DNA from: an uncultured delta proteobacterium
GTDB taxonomy: Bacteria > RBG-13-61-14 > DRUE01
Assembly (NCBI GenBank): GCA_903930515.1
Contig: CAIYYW010000236.1
Location: 1-10,642, forward strand
Direction: 5' to 3'
DNA length: 10,642 nucleotides
Below are positions 1 to 6,410 of the stretch, piece by piece. Under the pieces are notes generated by a model. It saw only the letters and a program-made list of their open reading frames with translations. It searched no databases and was not told where the DNA came from. The translations under genes and the position numbers were made by a program. Each line of letters opens with the position of its first letter. The stretch's first letter is position 1.

Positions 1-60
1 CGCCGGGCAACTCACCGCGAAACCTTCTTCGCTCTCGATAATCACAATCCTATAATCCAT
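1..60 (-). CDS. HicB-like antitoxin, N-terminal fragment (runs off left edge)
   Basis: Only the first 20 codons are in the window. They read MDYRIVIIESEEGFAVSCPA, which matches the usual start of HicB-family antitoxins: a first beta strand, then an EEGF turn, then a V.CP segment that normally continues into LPG. HicB proteins neutralise the HicA mRNA interferase and usually repress their own operon. The ATG is preceded by GGAGG three bases upstream, which is close but usable. No hicA lies between this gene and its promoter, so hicA would have to be downstream, outside the window (hicB-hicA order), or this is a solitary HicB. The family call rests on the N-terminus alone. Confidence 0.6.
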   Translation of the reverse strand, partial: MDYRIVIIESEEGFAVSCPA

Positions 61-80
61 CAGCCTCCATCCTTAATCTG

Positions 81-109
81 ATGATGACCAATTTAGAAAT
101 TGTTGTCAA
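81..109 (-). promoter_or_regulatory. Promoter of the HicB-like gene with an internal palindrome
   Basis: On the minus strand a perfect -35 box TTGACA (109-104) is followed after 17 bases by CATCAT (86-81), a 4/6 match to the -10 consensus. Transcription would start about 14 bases before the ATG. The spacer contains the perfect inverted repeat CAATTT-CT-AAATTG (102-89). A repressor bound there would cover both promoter boxes, as expected for autoregulation by an antitoxin. The boxes and palindrome are visible; the regulator is inferred. Confidence 0.5.
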
Positions 110-150
110 GAACCAAGGAACCCCTGCAGTCGCACTAAAGCGATAATGGC

Positions 151-180
151 AATTGGGGGTCAGGTCTTCAATCATCAATT
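151..180. repeat. Possible REP-like intergenic motif
   Basis: This spacer segment begins with AATTGGGGGTCAGGTCTT and ends with ATCAATT, so AATTG and CAATT form a short terminal inverted repeat. The GGGGTCAGGTCTT core resembles motifs I recall as dispersed intergenic repeats near REP-associated transposases in various bacteria. No transposase is present and there is no second copy in this window, so the call depends on recall. Confidence 0.25.
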
Positions 181-187
181 AACCGAA

Positions 188-1018
188 CTATTGATGAACC
201 GCGATCCAGCCTTCAAATTCCGAAAACACTTTTGGAGCCTGCAAAACCAAATACCCCTCCGTGACCGCCATTGCCGCAAATGCACAAATCACTGCGTCCA
301 GGGCATCTGCGCTTTCTAGTACACATCTTTTCCGCGAATCCGAAAGCTCAACTTTTTGCCTCAGAAAATTGATTATTTCAGCTCTCGCCTTTTTCGCTTG
401 AGAGCCAGAGCCGTTATAGCCCTGATATGGAAGATCCCAATATTTGAGCTGTGCTGCGGGAAAGGCTTCAACCAAAATTCTCCTTCCCGTTTTGCACCAA
501 GGCCAGATTGCTCCCCTTCTTTGAGCAAGCAAGGTTAAACAGGCCGCAGTCATAGGAGCGGCTGGCCTGAATCCGGTCCAAAGCGGAGGACGAACATTGA
601 CCGACCAGATTCAATCGGTTATTCGGAAATCTTCGGGAGGTTTATTTTTCTCAATTTGGCCGGCTATCTTATTTACAAAAGTTTTCCCTTCTGGAAAGGG
701 TGATCTTTCTTTATCAGCAATTCCCGCAACCTTGAGCAAAAGATCATTATGGCTCATTTTCTTCATAAACTTTTTTGGAATAGAGAAGGGCGCGTCAATT
801 CCCGCGGCGGCAAAATCCTTTTGTCTAAGAAAATTTACCAACCGCTCAAATGGTTTTTCTTTTGGCTCGCCGTCTAATTCTTGAACGGGAATCAAATTCT
901 TGAGTTCCCTTTGTCCTTCCCCTTCTACCAAAGTTGCAATCCATACATTGCTCCCTTCGCAGTCAGGTTCCCATTTTTTGTAATTTCCGCTGAAATCTAT
1001 TCCCAGCCATTTCTTCAT
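188..1018 (-). pseudogene. DUF429 family protein (predicted RNase H-like fold), interrupted by one in-frame TGA
   Basis: Two open segments in the same frame (1018-614 and 610-191) read as one DUF429 protein of about 276 codons, the normal family size. The N-terminal half has the family start WLGIDFSG (strand 1 of the RNase H-like fold, with the acidic residue) and later AAGIDAPFSIP. The C-terminal half has VNVRPPLW, APMTAACL, the VEAFPAAQL segment, SADALDAVICAFAA and the final EGWIAVH. A single TGA at 613-611, just after RITD, separates them; nothing is shifted or missing on either side, and the reading resumes at IWSVNVRPP. One C-to-T change in a CGA arginine codon would produce it. I chose the ATG at 1018, directly before KKWLGIDFSG, over a TTG at 1054. 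The function of the family is unknown. The lesion looks recent because the downstream frame is still well conserved. Sequencing error or readthrough cannot be excluded. Confidence 0.8.
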
Positions 1019-1043
1019 CTTTCTTATTGTCCACTTTGGCTTC

Positions 1044-1071
1044 TTGCAAATCAAGCGATAAAAATTATAAT
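1044..1071 (+). promoter_or_regulatory. Promoter for tRNA-Ala
   Basis: TTGCAA (1044-1049, 4/6 match) and a perfect TATAAT (1066-1071) are separated by 16 bases. The expected start near 1078 leaves a leader of about 11 bases before the mature tRNA at 1089. ATTATAAT also reads TATAAT on the minus strand (1069-1064), so the same bases could serve the divergent DUF429 gene, although no good minus-strand -35 box is visible. Confidence 0.55.
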
Positions 1072-1088
1072 AGGGAAGGACATCGGGC

Positions 1089-1164
1089 GGGGGATTAGCT
1101 CAGTTGGGAGAGCGATGCGTTCGCAACGCATAGGTCGGGGGTTCGAATCCCCTATCCTCCACCA
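1089..1164 (+). tRNA. tRNA-Ala (anticodon CGC)
   Basis: The 76-base gene folds into a complete cloverleaf. The acceptor stem GGGGGAT (1089-1095) pairs with ATCCTCC (1154-1160), and A73 (1161) and an encoded CCA (1162-1164) follow. The D stem is GCTC/GAGC, the anticodon stem ATGCG/CGCAT, and the T arm GGGGG-TTCGAAT-CCCCT. The seven-base loop TTCGCAA has CGC at positions 34-36 (1122-1124), which reads the alanine codon GCG. The acceptor stem carries the G3:U70 wobble pair (1091 and 1158), the main identity element for alanyl-tRNA synthetase, and this independently supports alanine. Confidence 0.96.
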
Positions 1165-1218
1165 AATTACGCTGGGGACTTCTTTGATTCATCGCCCCGT
1201 GGGACAGGATGGAATTTC

Positions 1219-2577
1219 CTAGAGATGAATATCAATAGCCTGGCCGTCTTTTTGACCGCATTCGATTGAAAATGGCACCGAAGTGATTGCATCTGTAAGA
1301 TGAAGCAAATAATCTCCGCAGTAACCGCGAAACGACAATCCGCCCTGGCTGTCAGTATCGCCTTCAAAGTTGGTCCACCATTCTTCCCGGATCAGATGGA
1401 GCAGCCTGTCATACGCGGGTTTGGGGGATAAATCTTTCCGGACCAGACCAGCGGGAGCGCCCATCCATGAGCCCCTGTCGGTGAAGTCCCACCAGGTGAT
1501 CGCCTCCACCGCGGGATGGCTGAACAGGAGCGTATAAAAATTTTCAACATACTCCGCCTGCTCAGCCTCGCCTTCTTCCGTACTCGGCCACCAGAGACGA
1601 TTGAATTCCAGGGGATCCGGCCGCGTGATTTTCCTCCCGCTGAGCACCGTCACCTCGGTGAAATGGATCGGCAAACCTAACTTTGAATAACGCTCGCACG
1701 CCCGCCACAAAACTTCCATGGTCGCTTTGCCCCACTGCATGTGGCTCTGAATCCCGATAGCGTGATACTTACCGCCCTGGCTCATCAGATCAGACAAAAA
1801 CTGGTAATAAGAATTTTCATAATGATTGATGGGGTCGTTGATATTGTTCAAGCGCCGAATCGGGTTTTCGTTCAAATTATAATCGTTGATCAGAAGCTTG
1901 GCCTCGGGATTCGCTTGCGCGGCCCATTCAAGCCCCTTTTTAGCGACGGCGAGCGGCCCGATCCGGTTTTCCCAATTCGCCACCGGGCTGTCAAACATCC
2001 AGGCGGCGGTTGGCTCGTTTAAGACATCCCAATATTGGATTTCCGGTTTAAATTTCTCAACCAGGTCTTTTATGCGGGCCTGATAAATCTCTTCCAGAGT
2101 TTCCATATCTTCGGGAAGCCACTTCGGATTATCCCACGGATAATGCCAGATCAGGGGATGCCCTTTGACTCGGATTCCTTTGCTGGCGCACCAATTCGCC
2201 ATCTCTTTGAGCTTAGCCTCCCTGGTTTTATCGGGCCTCGGCTGGTATTGCGATAAATAAAAGGGGACCGTGGCATAATTGAATAACACGCTCCAGCGTT
2301 CAAGGTAGCGCTCGTTCTCCTCAGCGGTCGGCATCTTCCCGAACATAAAGATATTGCAGCCGAAAAGAAACTGGTGCCGTATCATCTCGGCCCGGAACCT
2401 CCCGATAACAGGATTCCCATCCTTATCCAGAACCCTGACCGTCACCTCCCGGGTGCGGATTCTTGCTATTCTGGCCGGAGCCGAATCCAGCGGAGCGACA
2501 TCGACATCGCCCGCCCATACCGAGCGACAAATGCCTGCGCTCAACAATATCGCTGACACCATCAGGACTTTTTTCAT
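1219..2577 (-). CDS. Secreted GH10 endo-1,4-beta-xylanase-like glycoside hydrolase
   Basis: This 452-residue protein belongs to glycoside hydrolase family 10, retaining enzymes that cut internal beta-1,4 bonds of xylan. The start has a signal peptide (MKK, hydrophobic stretch to about residue 18, likely cut after A22), so it is exported. A beta-rich module (about 43-80, VTVRVLDKDGNPV then HQFLFGCN) precedes the barrel. GH10 landmarks are VKGHPLIWH (137-145), WDVLNEP (183-189) with acid/base E188, IHFTEV (304-309) with nucleophile E308, and ITWWDFTDRGSW (360-371). Both catalytic glutamates are present. After the barrel, EEWWT, FRGYCGDY and a short beta tail (398-452) form a small C-terminal module. 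SD GGGAGG lies about 11 bases before the ATG. The gene is monocistronic, with no transporter or other glycan gene beside it. The family is secure; exact substrate preference is not. Confidence 0.92.
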   Translation of the reverse strand: MKKVLMVSAILLSAGICRSVWAGDVDVAPLDSAPARIARIRTREVTVRVLDKDGNPVIGRFRAEMIRHQFLFGCNIFMFGKMPTAEENERYLERWSVLFNYATVPFYLSQYQPRPDKTREAKLKEMANWCASKGIRVKGHPLIWHYPWDNPKWLPEDMETLEEIYQARIKDLVEKFKPEIQYWDVLNEPTAAWMFDSPVANWENRIGPLAVAKKGLEWAAQANPEAKLLINDYNLNENPIRRLNNINDPINHYENSYYQFLSDLMSQGGKYHAIGIQSHMQWGKATMEVLWRACERYSKLGLPIHFTEVTVLSGRKITRPDPLEFNRLWWPSTEEGEAEQAEYVENFYTLLFSHPAVEAITWWDFTDRGSWMGAPAGLVRKDLSPKPAYDRLLHLIREEWWTNFEGDTDSQGGLSFRGYCGDYLLHLTDAITSVPFSIECGQKDGQAIDIHL

Positions 2578-2891
2578 GGTTATAAAATCCTCCCGAAATC
2601 ATGCTGGAATGCCGCAACCGAATTCATGATTAATTTATCATAGATCAAATAGCACAGAGGTGGCAAATCATCCAGATTAAGAAATAGAGCCGGGCCAAGA
2701 AAGAGGCTATCGTTAACGGTGATTCAGGAAAGCTTAAGGATTTAAGCAAAAGCCGCTTGATTTGAGCAAATAAAAAATACCGCCAAACCTTCCGTTGGTT
2801 CGATTGCCGGTTCGTTTACTCCACCATTTCTTTTGCGCTCAGATAGGCGCTCCGCAAGAATACGGAAAAATGATCTCAGGTTCCGCTTTGC
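2578..2891. other. Intergenic region between toxin gene and GH10 gene
   Basis: The 314 bases are A+T-rich and contain no credible gene on either strand. The left part holds the GH10 leader and promoter. The right part is the region just downstream of the toxin gene. There is a weak inverted repeat, TTGCG and CGCAA, around 2833-2857, but no T-run, so I do not call a terminator. At 2793-2826 there is a stretch resembling a tRNA 3' end (GGTTCGATT and a terminal CCACCA), but it does not pair into a T arm and acceptor stem. Confidence 0.6.
2637..2666 (-). promoter_or_regulatory. Promoter of the GH10 gene
   Basis: On the minus strand TTGCCA (2666-2661, 5/6) and TATGAT (2642-2637, 5/6) are separated by 18 bases. 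Transcription would begin near 2630, giving a leader of about 50 bases that contains the GGGAGG ribosome site. No sugar-regulator operator is obvious. Confidence 0.5.
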
Positions 2892-3209
2892 TCAATCATC
2901 CAGTCCCAGCGCGAACTTGATCGCCGCATCCAGTTCCGTCATTTTTTCCGGGGAGAGCTGGCTGATTCTTACAGCTAAAAGCCTTTTGGGAATTGTCGTG
3001 ATTATATCCAGGTTTGCAACGCACGGCTGAGGCAGTTTTTCCCGTTTGCCCAGCAAAACCTCAACCGGAATGCCGCGGATCCTGGTGGTCACCGGGGCCA
3101 CCGTGATCAATTCCCGGACCAGATATGCCTCATCGCGCGACAGCAAAACCACCGGCCTTTTCCCGGCCGGCTTGGGCAGATGCGCCCACCAGATTTCTCC
3201 CCGCATCAT
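2892..3209 (-). CDS. MazF/PemK-family mRNA interferase toxin
   Basis: The product is a small type II toxin of 105 residues. From the ATG the protein starts MMRGEIWWAHLPKPAGKRPV, then has VVLLSRD, the VAPVTTRIRGIPVEV segment typical of MazF/PemK, and the later CVANLDIITTIPKRLL region. The family cleaves single-stranded RNA at short sequence motifs and inhibits translation until its antitoxin binds. The antitoxin gene lies immediately upstream and its TGA overlaps this ATG as ATGA (3209-3206), indicating translational coupling. GAGGAG lies eight bases before this ATG. An upstream in-frame GTG at 3215 would add two residues and is less well placed. Length and motifs are intact, so the toxin is probably functional. 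The RNA target motif cannot be predicted. Confidence 0.9.
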   Translation of the reverse strand: MMRGEIWWAHLPKPAGKRPVVLLSRDEAYLVRELITVAPVTTRIRGIPVEVLLGKREKLPQPCVANLDIITTIPKRLLAVRISQLSPEKMTELDAAIKFALGLDD

Positions 3210-3469
3210 TTCCACGGCTCCTCTTGAAAAAGCTCCGCGGCTGCGCCCGCCGCCGCTTCTATTTCTTCTTCGCTCTCAGGATGCTCCCGATACCCTTGCT
3301 GATACCGCTCAATCAACTTTTTCCGCTCCAGCTCCTTGAGCGCCCGCTCCAGAGCCAGCCGGATAAAAGCGCTCCGCGACTTTTTGGCCTGTTTTCTCGC
3401 CAACTCAACCTTTGCCGCCAGCTCCACGGGAAGACTGATGGCGATTTTTTGCGCGGTCCTCATAGTCAT
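3206..3469 (-). CDS. Ribbon-helix-helix antitoxin (MazE/CopG-like)
   Basis: This 87-residue protein is encoded first in the toxin-antitoxin pair. Residues 8-14 (KIAISLP) form the DNA-contacting beta strand. They are followed by helix 1 (VELAAKVELARKQAKK), a SRSAFIR turn and helix 2 (LALERALKEL), the ribbon-helix-helix layout of dimeric repressors. The acidic C-terminus (HPESEEEIEAAAG, then AELFQEEPWK) is the part that normally wraps around and blocks a MazF toxin. The RHH dimer should repress its own promoter, where four direct repeats are visible. ATG at 3469 is chosen because G-rich bases (GGGGG, 3475-3471) lie just upstream. ATG at 3463 is a possible alternative start and would remove two residues. 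Confidence 0.85.
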   Translation of the reverse strand: MTMRTAQKIAISLPVELAAKVELARKQAKKSRSAFIRLALERALKELERKKLIERYQQGYREHPESEEEIEAAAGAAAELFQEEPWK

Positions 3470-3514
3470 ACCCCCATCATACCATGATTATACCAAGATC
3501 ATACCAGAATTCAA
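3463..3514 (-). promoter_or_regulatory. Autoregulated toxin-antitoxin promoter with four 11-bp-phased operator repeats
   Basis: On the minus strand the octamers GGTATGAT (3505-3498), GGTATAAT (3494-3487), GGTATGAT (3483-3476) and GGTATGAC (3472-3465) start at exact 11-base intervals. The last covers the ATG at 3469. The second contains a perfect -10 box TATAAT (3492-3487), with TTGAAT (3514-3509, 4/6) 16 bases before it. Transcription would start near 3480. Direct repeats one helical turn apart fit cooperative binding of RHH dimers along one DNA face, which would block polymerase and possibly the ribosome site. The repeats are seen directly; the binding protein is inferred. Confidence 0.75.
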
Positions 3515-3595
3515 CCGGGGTTCTCAAAACATCTTTGCGCGTTTTCAGGCTTTGGCGCCGGAGGTAAATCCCGGGGAAAATGGATCGGGAAAAAC

Positions 3596-3624
3596 TTGCC
3601 CGCGGGTTTGATTTGTGGCATGAT
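3596..3624 (+). promoter_or_regulatory. Tentative glpK promoter
   Basis: TTGCCC (3596-3601) and CATGAT (3619-3624) are spaced by 17 bases and each match four of six consensus positions. The start would be near 3631, giving a leader of about 100 bases that contains the REP-like palindrome. This is the best pair I see upstream of glpK, but it is weak. Confidence 0.3.
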
Positions 3625-3659
3625 AAAAATCCGATTTTATTTTCAGGGAGGATTTAAAG

Positions 3660-3686
3660 GTGCGCAGACAGGAGTGTCTGCGCCAC
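3660..3686. repeat. REP-like palindromic repeat, copy 1
   Basis: GCGCAGACA (3662-3670), a GGAG loop and TGTCTGCGC (3675-3683) form a perfect 9-bp hairpin. Two more pairs (GT/AC) are possible around one bulged C. The reverse complement matches 20 of 22 bases of a second site at 7946-7967. It lies in the glpK leader, about 45 bases before the start codon. A GGGAGGA ribosome-site-like sequence 11 bases upstream leads into it rather than into glpK. There is no U-run, so this is not a standard terminator. Confidence 0.7.
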
Positions 3687-3730
3687 GAATATAAAGCGAT
3701 CGCGCATTCCAGGGTATGGGGAGGCAAGAA

Positions 3731-5218
3731 ATGGCGGGAGATTATATTCTGTGCATTGACCAGGGAACCACCGGGTCTCGCGCGATCCTGATTGACCGGC
3801 GCGGGGAAATGGCCGCAAGCGCTTATTCTGAATTCTGGCAGATATTTCCCAAGCCCGGCTGGGTGGAACATAATGCCGAGGAGATCTGGAAAGTGACTTG
3901 CAAGGTGATCGTGGAGGCGATCAAGAAATCCGGGAAGGACCCGAACCGGATCGTTGCCATCGGCATCACCAACCAGCGCGAGACCACGGTGATCTGGGAC
4001 CGCAAGACCGGCAAGCCCATCCATAATGCGATTGTCTGGCAATGCCGGAGGACCGCGGAGATTTGCGACCAGCTTAAAGGGCAGGGCTGGTCCCATAAGT
4101 TCCGCAGGAAAACCGGCTTGGTGATTGACGCTTATTTTTCCGGCACCAAGATCAAATGGCTTTTGGATAATGTCAAAGGCGCGAAGGAACGCGCGAGAAG
4201 GGGAGAGTTGGCCTTCGGGACCATTGACTCCTGGCTGATCTGGAAGCTCTCGGGCGGCAAGGTTCATGCGACTGATTACACCAACGCCAGCCGGACCCTG
4301 ATCTTCAATATCGTGAAAAAGAAATGGGACGAGGAGCTTTTGGATGTCCTTGGAATACCGGCTTCGCTCTTGCCGGAAGTCAAGCCGAGCAGCGGCTTTT
4401 TCGGAGCCACGGACTGCGCCGGTCTTCCCAAAGGAATCCCGATTGCCGGAGTCGCCGGTGACCAGCAAGCCGCGTTGTTTGGACAGGGCTGTTTTAAAAA
4501 GGGCCTGGCCAAGAACACTTACGGCACCGGCTGTTTTATGCTTTCCTATCTCGGAGATAAATTCGTGGAGTCCAAATCCGGCCTGGTCACCACCCTCGCC
4601 TGCGACGCGCAAGGGCGGCCGGCTTATGCCCTGGAGGGTTCGGTGTTCATTGCGGGAGCGGCGGTGCAATGGCTCCGGGATCAGCTCAAGGTGATCGCGA
4701 AAGCAAGCGAGACCGAAATGATCGCGGAAAGCGTCTCGGATACCGCGGGGGTTTATTTTGTCCCGGCTTTTGTCGGCCTGGGCGCTCCCTATTGGGATAT
4801 GAGCGCGCGGGGAGCGATTGTCGGGATCACCAGGGGCGCGGGCCGGGATCAGATCATCCGGGCGGCCCTGGAAAGCATTGCATATCAGACCCGGGATTTG
4901 CTTTTGGCAATGGAAAAGGATTTGGGAACCGGGATCCAGGAACTGCGCGTGGACGGAGGTTCCTGCCAGAATAATTTCCTGATGCAGTTCCAGGCCGACA
5001 TAATAGGGATCCCGGTCAACCGGCCGGTGAAATTTGAAACCACCGGTCTGGGCGCAGGATACCTGGCCGGGCTTGCGGTCGGGCTTTGGAGGGATGCGCG
5101 AGTAATCAACAAACTCCGGAAAACTGATAAAATCTTCAAACCGAAAATGAAGACCGAGGAAAGAGAAAGACTTTACCGGGGATGGCAGGAAGCGGTGGGA
5201 AGGGTGAAAAGCAAATAA
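3731..5218 (+). CDS. glpK: Glycerol kinase
   Basis: The 495-residue enzyme phosphorylates glycerol to sn-glycerol 3-phosphate with ATP in the cytoplasm. The FGGY-family N-terminal ATPase domain opens with [10 protein letters not shown] (10-19). Glycerol-binding residues occur at the classic places: R83-E84 (NQRET), Y135 (DAYFSGTK) and D244 (GVAGDQQ). The C-terminal domain has [23 protein letters not shown] and the FGGY signature [14 protein letters not shown] (408-421), then [18 protein letters not shown] start at ATG 3731 because GGGGAGG ends six bases before it; the in-frame ATG at 3716 would place this ribosome site inside the gene. Two regulatory elements known elsewhere are missing: no GGKGGTR fructose-1,6-bisphosphate loop as in E. 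coli, and FFG replaces the HFYG histidine phosphorylated by HPr in Enterococcus. No glpF or glpD is adjacent. Confidence 0.96.
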   Translation: MAGDYILCIDQGTTGSRAILIDRRGEMAASAYSEFWQIFPKPGWVEHNAEEIWKVTCKVIVEAIKKSGKDPNRIVAIGITNQRETTVIWDRKTGKPIHNAIVWQCRRTAEICDQLKGQGWSHKFRRKTGLVIDAYFSGTKIKWLLDNVKGAKERARRGELAFGTIDSWLIWKLSGGKVHATDYTNASRTLIFNIVKKKWDEELLDVLGIPASLLPEVKPSSGFFGATDCAGLPKGIPIAGVAGDQQAALFGQGCFKKGLAKNTYGTGCFMLSYLGDKFVESKSGLVTTLACDAQGRPAYALEGSVFIAGAAVQWLRDQLKVIAKASETEMIAESVSDTAGVYFVPAFVGLGAPYWDMSARGAIVGITRGAGRDQIIRAALESIAYQTRDLLLAMEKDLGTGIQELRVDGGSCQNNFLMQFQADIIGIPVNRPVKFETTGLGAGYLAGLAVGLWRDARVINKLRKTDKIFKPKMKTEERERLYRGWQEAVGRVKSK

Positions 5219-5287
5219 CGAGGAATGAGGAACCTCCCTTCGCTCCGATCGGGGCTGCGGCGGGCAGGCGGGGAACGAGGAACGGGA
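5217..5287. repeat. Spacer with short repeated AACGAGGAA motifs
   Basis: The spacer after glpK begins with AACGAGGAATGAGGAAC (from 5217, overlapping the glpK stop) and ends with AACGAGGAACGGGA (5274-5287). The latter 14-mer recurs exactly, in reverse orientation, at 7938-7925, next to the second REP-like copy. Between the motifs is a G+C-rich stretch (CGATCGGGGC followed by TGCGGCGGGCAGG). I see no gene or terminator here. The segment is probably part of a dispersed intergenic repeat. Confidence 0.4.
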
Positions 5288-5346
5288 AGATCAATCCGCA
5301 CTGAAATCGCGCGCGCAACTGTAAAAGGGGATCGTTAAATTCGCGC

Positions 5347-5374
5347 TTGCTGGTCGGGAAAAGTTATCTAAAAT
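5347..5374 (+). promoter_or_regulatory. Tentative promoter of the TerC-family gene
   Basis: TAAAAT (5369-5374, 5/6 for -10) has TTGCTG (5347-5352, weak -35) 16 bases upstream. The start would be near 5381, leaving a leader of about 50 bases. That is too short for a yybP-ykoY manganese riboswitch, which controls some TerC relatives. I could not recognise that riboswitch in the whole 5219-5432 spacer. Confidence 0.35.
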
Positions 5375-5432
5375 ACTGATGAGCGGGTGAACGCCGGTTT
5401 TCGTTTCGCGCTGAAAAAAAGAGGAGAGATAA

Positions 5433-6389
5433 ATGTCCGCGCAGGCCTGGTTCTGGATCGGATTTATTGTTTTTATGATCGCGTTGCTCGCGCTGGACCT
5501 GTTCGTGCTCAACCGCAAGTCCCATATCATCAAGCCCCGGGAAGCATTGCTCCAGACCGCGATGTGGGTTTCGCTGGCGCTGATATTCTGCGTGGGGATT
5601 TATTTCATCCGCGGCTCCGGCCCGGCGGTGGAGTTCCTGACCGCGTACCTGGTGGAATACTCGCTGAGCGTGGACAACCTGTTCGTGTTCCTGATTATTT
5701 TTTCATATTTCCGGGTGCCGCCGCAACACGAGCATAAGGTTTTGTTCTGGGGCATCCTGGGCGCGCTGATTATGCGGATCAGTTTTATCCTGGCCGGGGT
5801 GACCCTGATCCAGAAGATTCACTGGGTGATTTATATTTTCGGCGCGTTCCTGGTCTTGATCGGGATCAAAATGATTTTTTCGCAGGACGAGGAGATCCAT
5901 CCGGAAAAAAACCCCGCGCTCCGGCTGTTCCGGAGATTTATTCCGGTGAGCAAGGATTACGAGGACGGCAAATTTTTGATCAAGCAAGCGGGAAAATGGT
6001 TCGCCACCCCGCTGTTGGTGGTGATCCTGGTGATTGAGACCACCGATGTGGTTTTCGCGGTTGATTCCATCCCCGCGGTCCTGTCGATCACCCTCAATTC
6101 CTTCATCGCCTACACTTCCAATGTCTTCGCCATCCTGGGACTGCGCTCGCTCTTCTTCGCCTTGAGCGGAATTATGCGGATGTTCCATTATTTGAAATAC
6201 GGTATTTCCATCATCCTGGTCTTTGTCGGAGCCAAGATGCTCCTGTCCAAAATCTATCCGATCCCGTCCTGGATCGCGCTTTGTGTGATCGTATCCATCC
6301 TGGGGATTTCAGTGATCGCTTCCATAATCAAGGCCCGGCGCGAACAAAACCGCGGCAAGGATCATCCCGCGGAGCCGCAAAAATCCTGA
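5433..6389 (+). CDS. TerC/Alx-family integral membrane protein
   Basis: This 318-residue polytopic inner-membrane protein belongs to the TerC family. The family includes E. coli Alx and Bacillus YceF/YkoY-type proteins associated with manganese export and metalation of exported proteins, and TerC of tellurite-resistance loci. Hydrophobic segments lie near 5-26, 42-59, 65-93, 105-125, 129-150, 190-220, 225-246, 256-272 and 278-299. The two acidic family motifs are intact: EYSLSVDNLFVF (75-86) and ETTDVVFAVDSIPA (202-215); these intramembrane acidic residues are thought to coordinate the metal. A charged cytoplasmic loop lies at about 151-187, and the C-terminus is hydrophilic. AGGAG sits seven bases before the ATG. 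No ter genes are adjacent, so metal homeostasis is more likely than a tellurite island. The substrate is not proven by sequence. It converges with the GMC gene, 21 bases away. Confidence 0.92.
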   Translation: MSAQAWFWIGFIVFMIALLALDLFVLNRKSHIIKPREALLQTAMWVSLALIFCVGIYFIRGSGPAVEFLTAYLVEYSLSVDNLFVFLIIFSYFRVPPQHEHKVLFWGILGALIMRISFILAGVTLIQKIHWVIYIFGAFLVLIGIKMIFSQDEEIHPEKNPALRLFRRFIPVSKDYEDGKFLIKQAGKWFATPLLVVILVIETTDVVFAVDSIPAVLSITLNSFIAYTSNVFAILGLRSLFFALSGIMRMFHYLKYGISIILVFVGAKMLLSKIYPIPSWIALCVIVSILGISVIASIIKARREQNRGKDHPAEPQKS

Positions 6390-6410
6390 ACCGTTGAGCA
6401 ACCCAATTCT

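Noticed and set aside
1165-1218. Possible terminator after tRNA-Ala (GGGG and CCCC arms)
   Set aside because: The arms are only four bases with a long loop and no following T-run, so termination is not supported.
881-1222. Plus-strand open frame across the DUF429 5' end and the tRNA
   Set aside because: It reads through the tRNA gene and has no domain or suitable ribosome site. It is a chance frame.
2793-2826. tRNA-like 3' end (GGTTCGATT ... CTCCACCA), considered as a tRNA remnant or attR partner of tRNA-Ala
   Set aside because: The bases flanking the supposed T loop do not pair, and identity with the real tRNA end is limited to GTTCGA and TCCACCA. There is no integrase, so chance or a very decayed fragment is more likely.
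3293-3481. Other short frames on the plus strand opposite the toxin-antitoxin genes
   Set aside because: Both minus-strand proteins fit known families in length and motifs; the opposite frames are low-complexity Pro/Leu/Arg-rich translations.
3545-4669. A 374-codon open frame on the minus strand opposite glpK
   Set aside because: It is the complement of a well-conserved glycerol kinase with every motif intact and shows no recognisable domain. Part of it also reads through the REP-like repeat.
5219-5432. Possible yybP-ykoY manganese riboswitch ahead of the TerC-family gene
   Set aside because: I looked because some TerC relatives use it. The spacer lacks the recognisable paired helices and conserved internal loops, and the most likely start site leaves only about 50 bases of leader.
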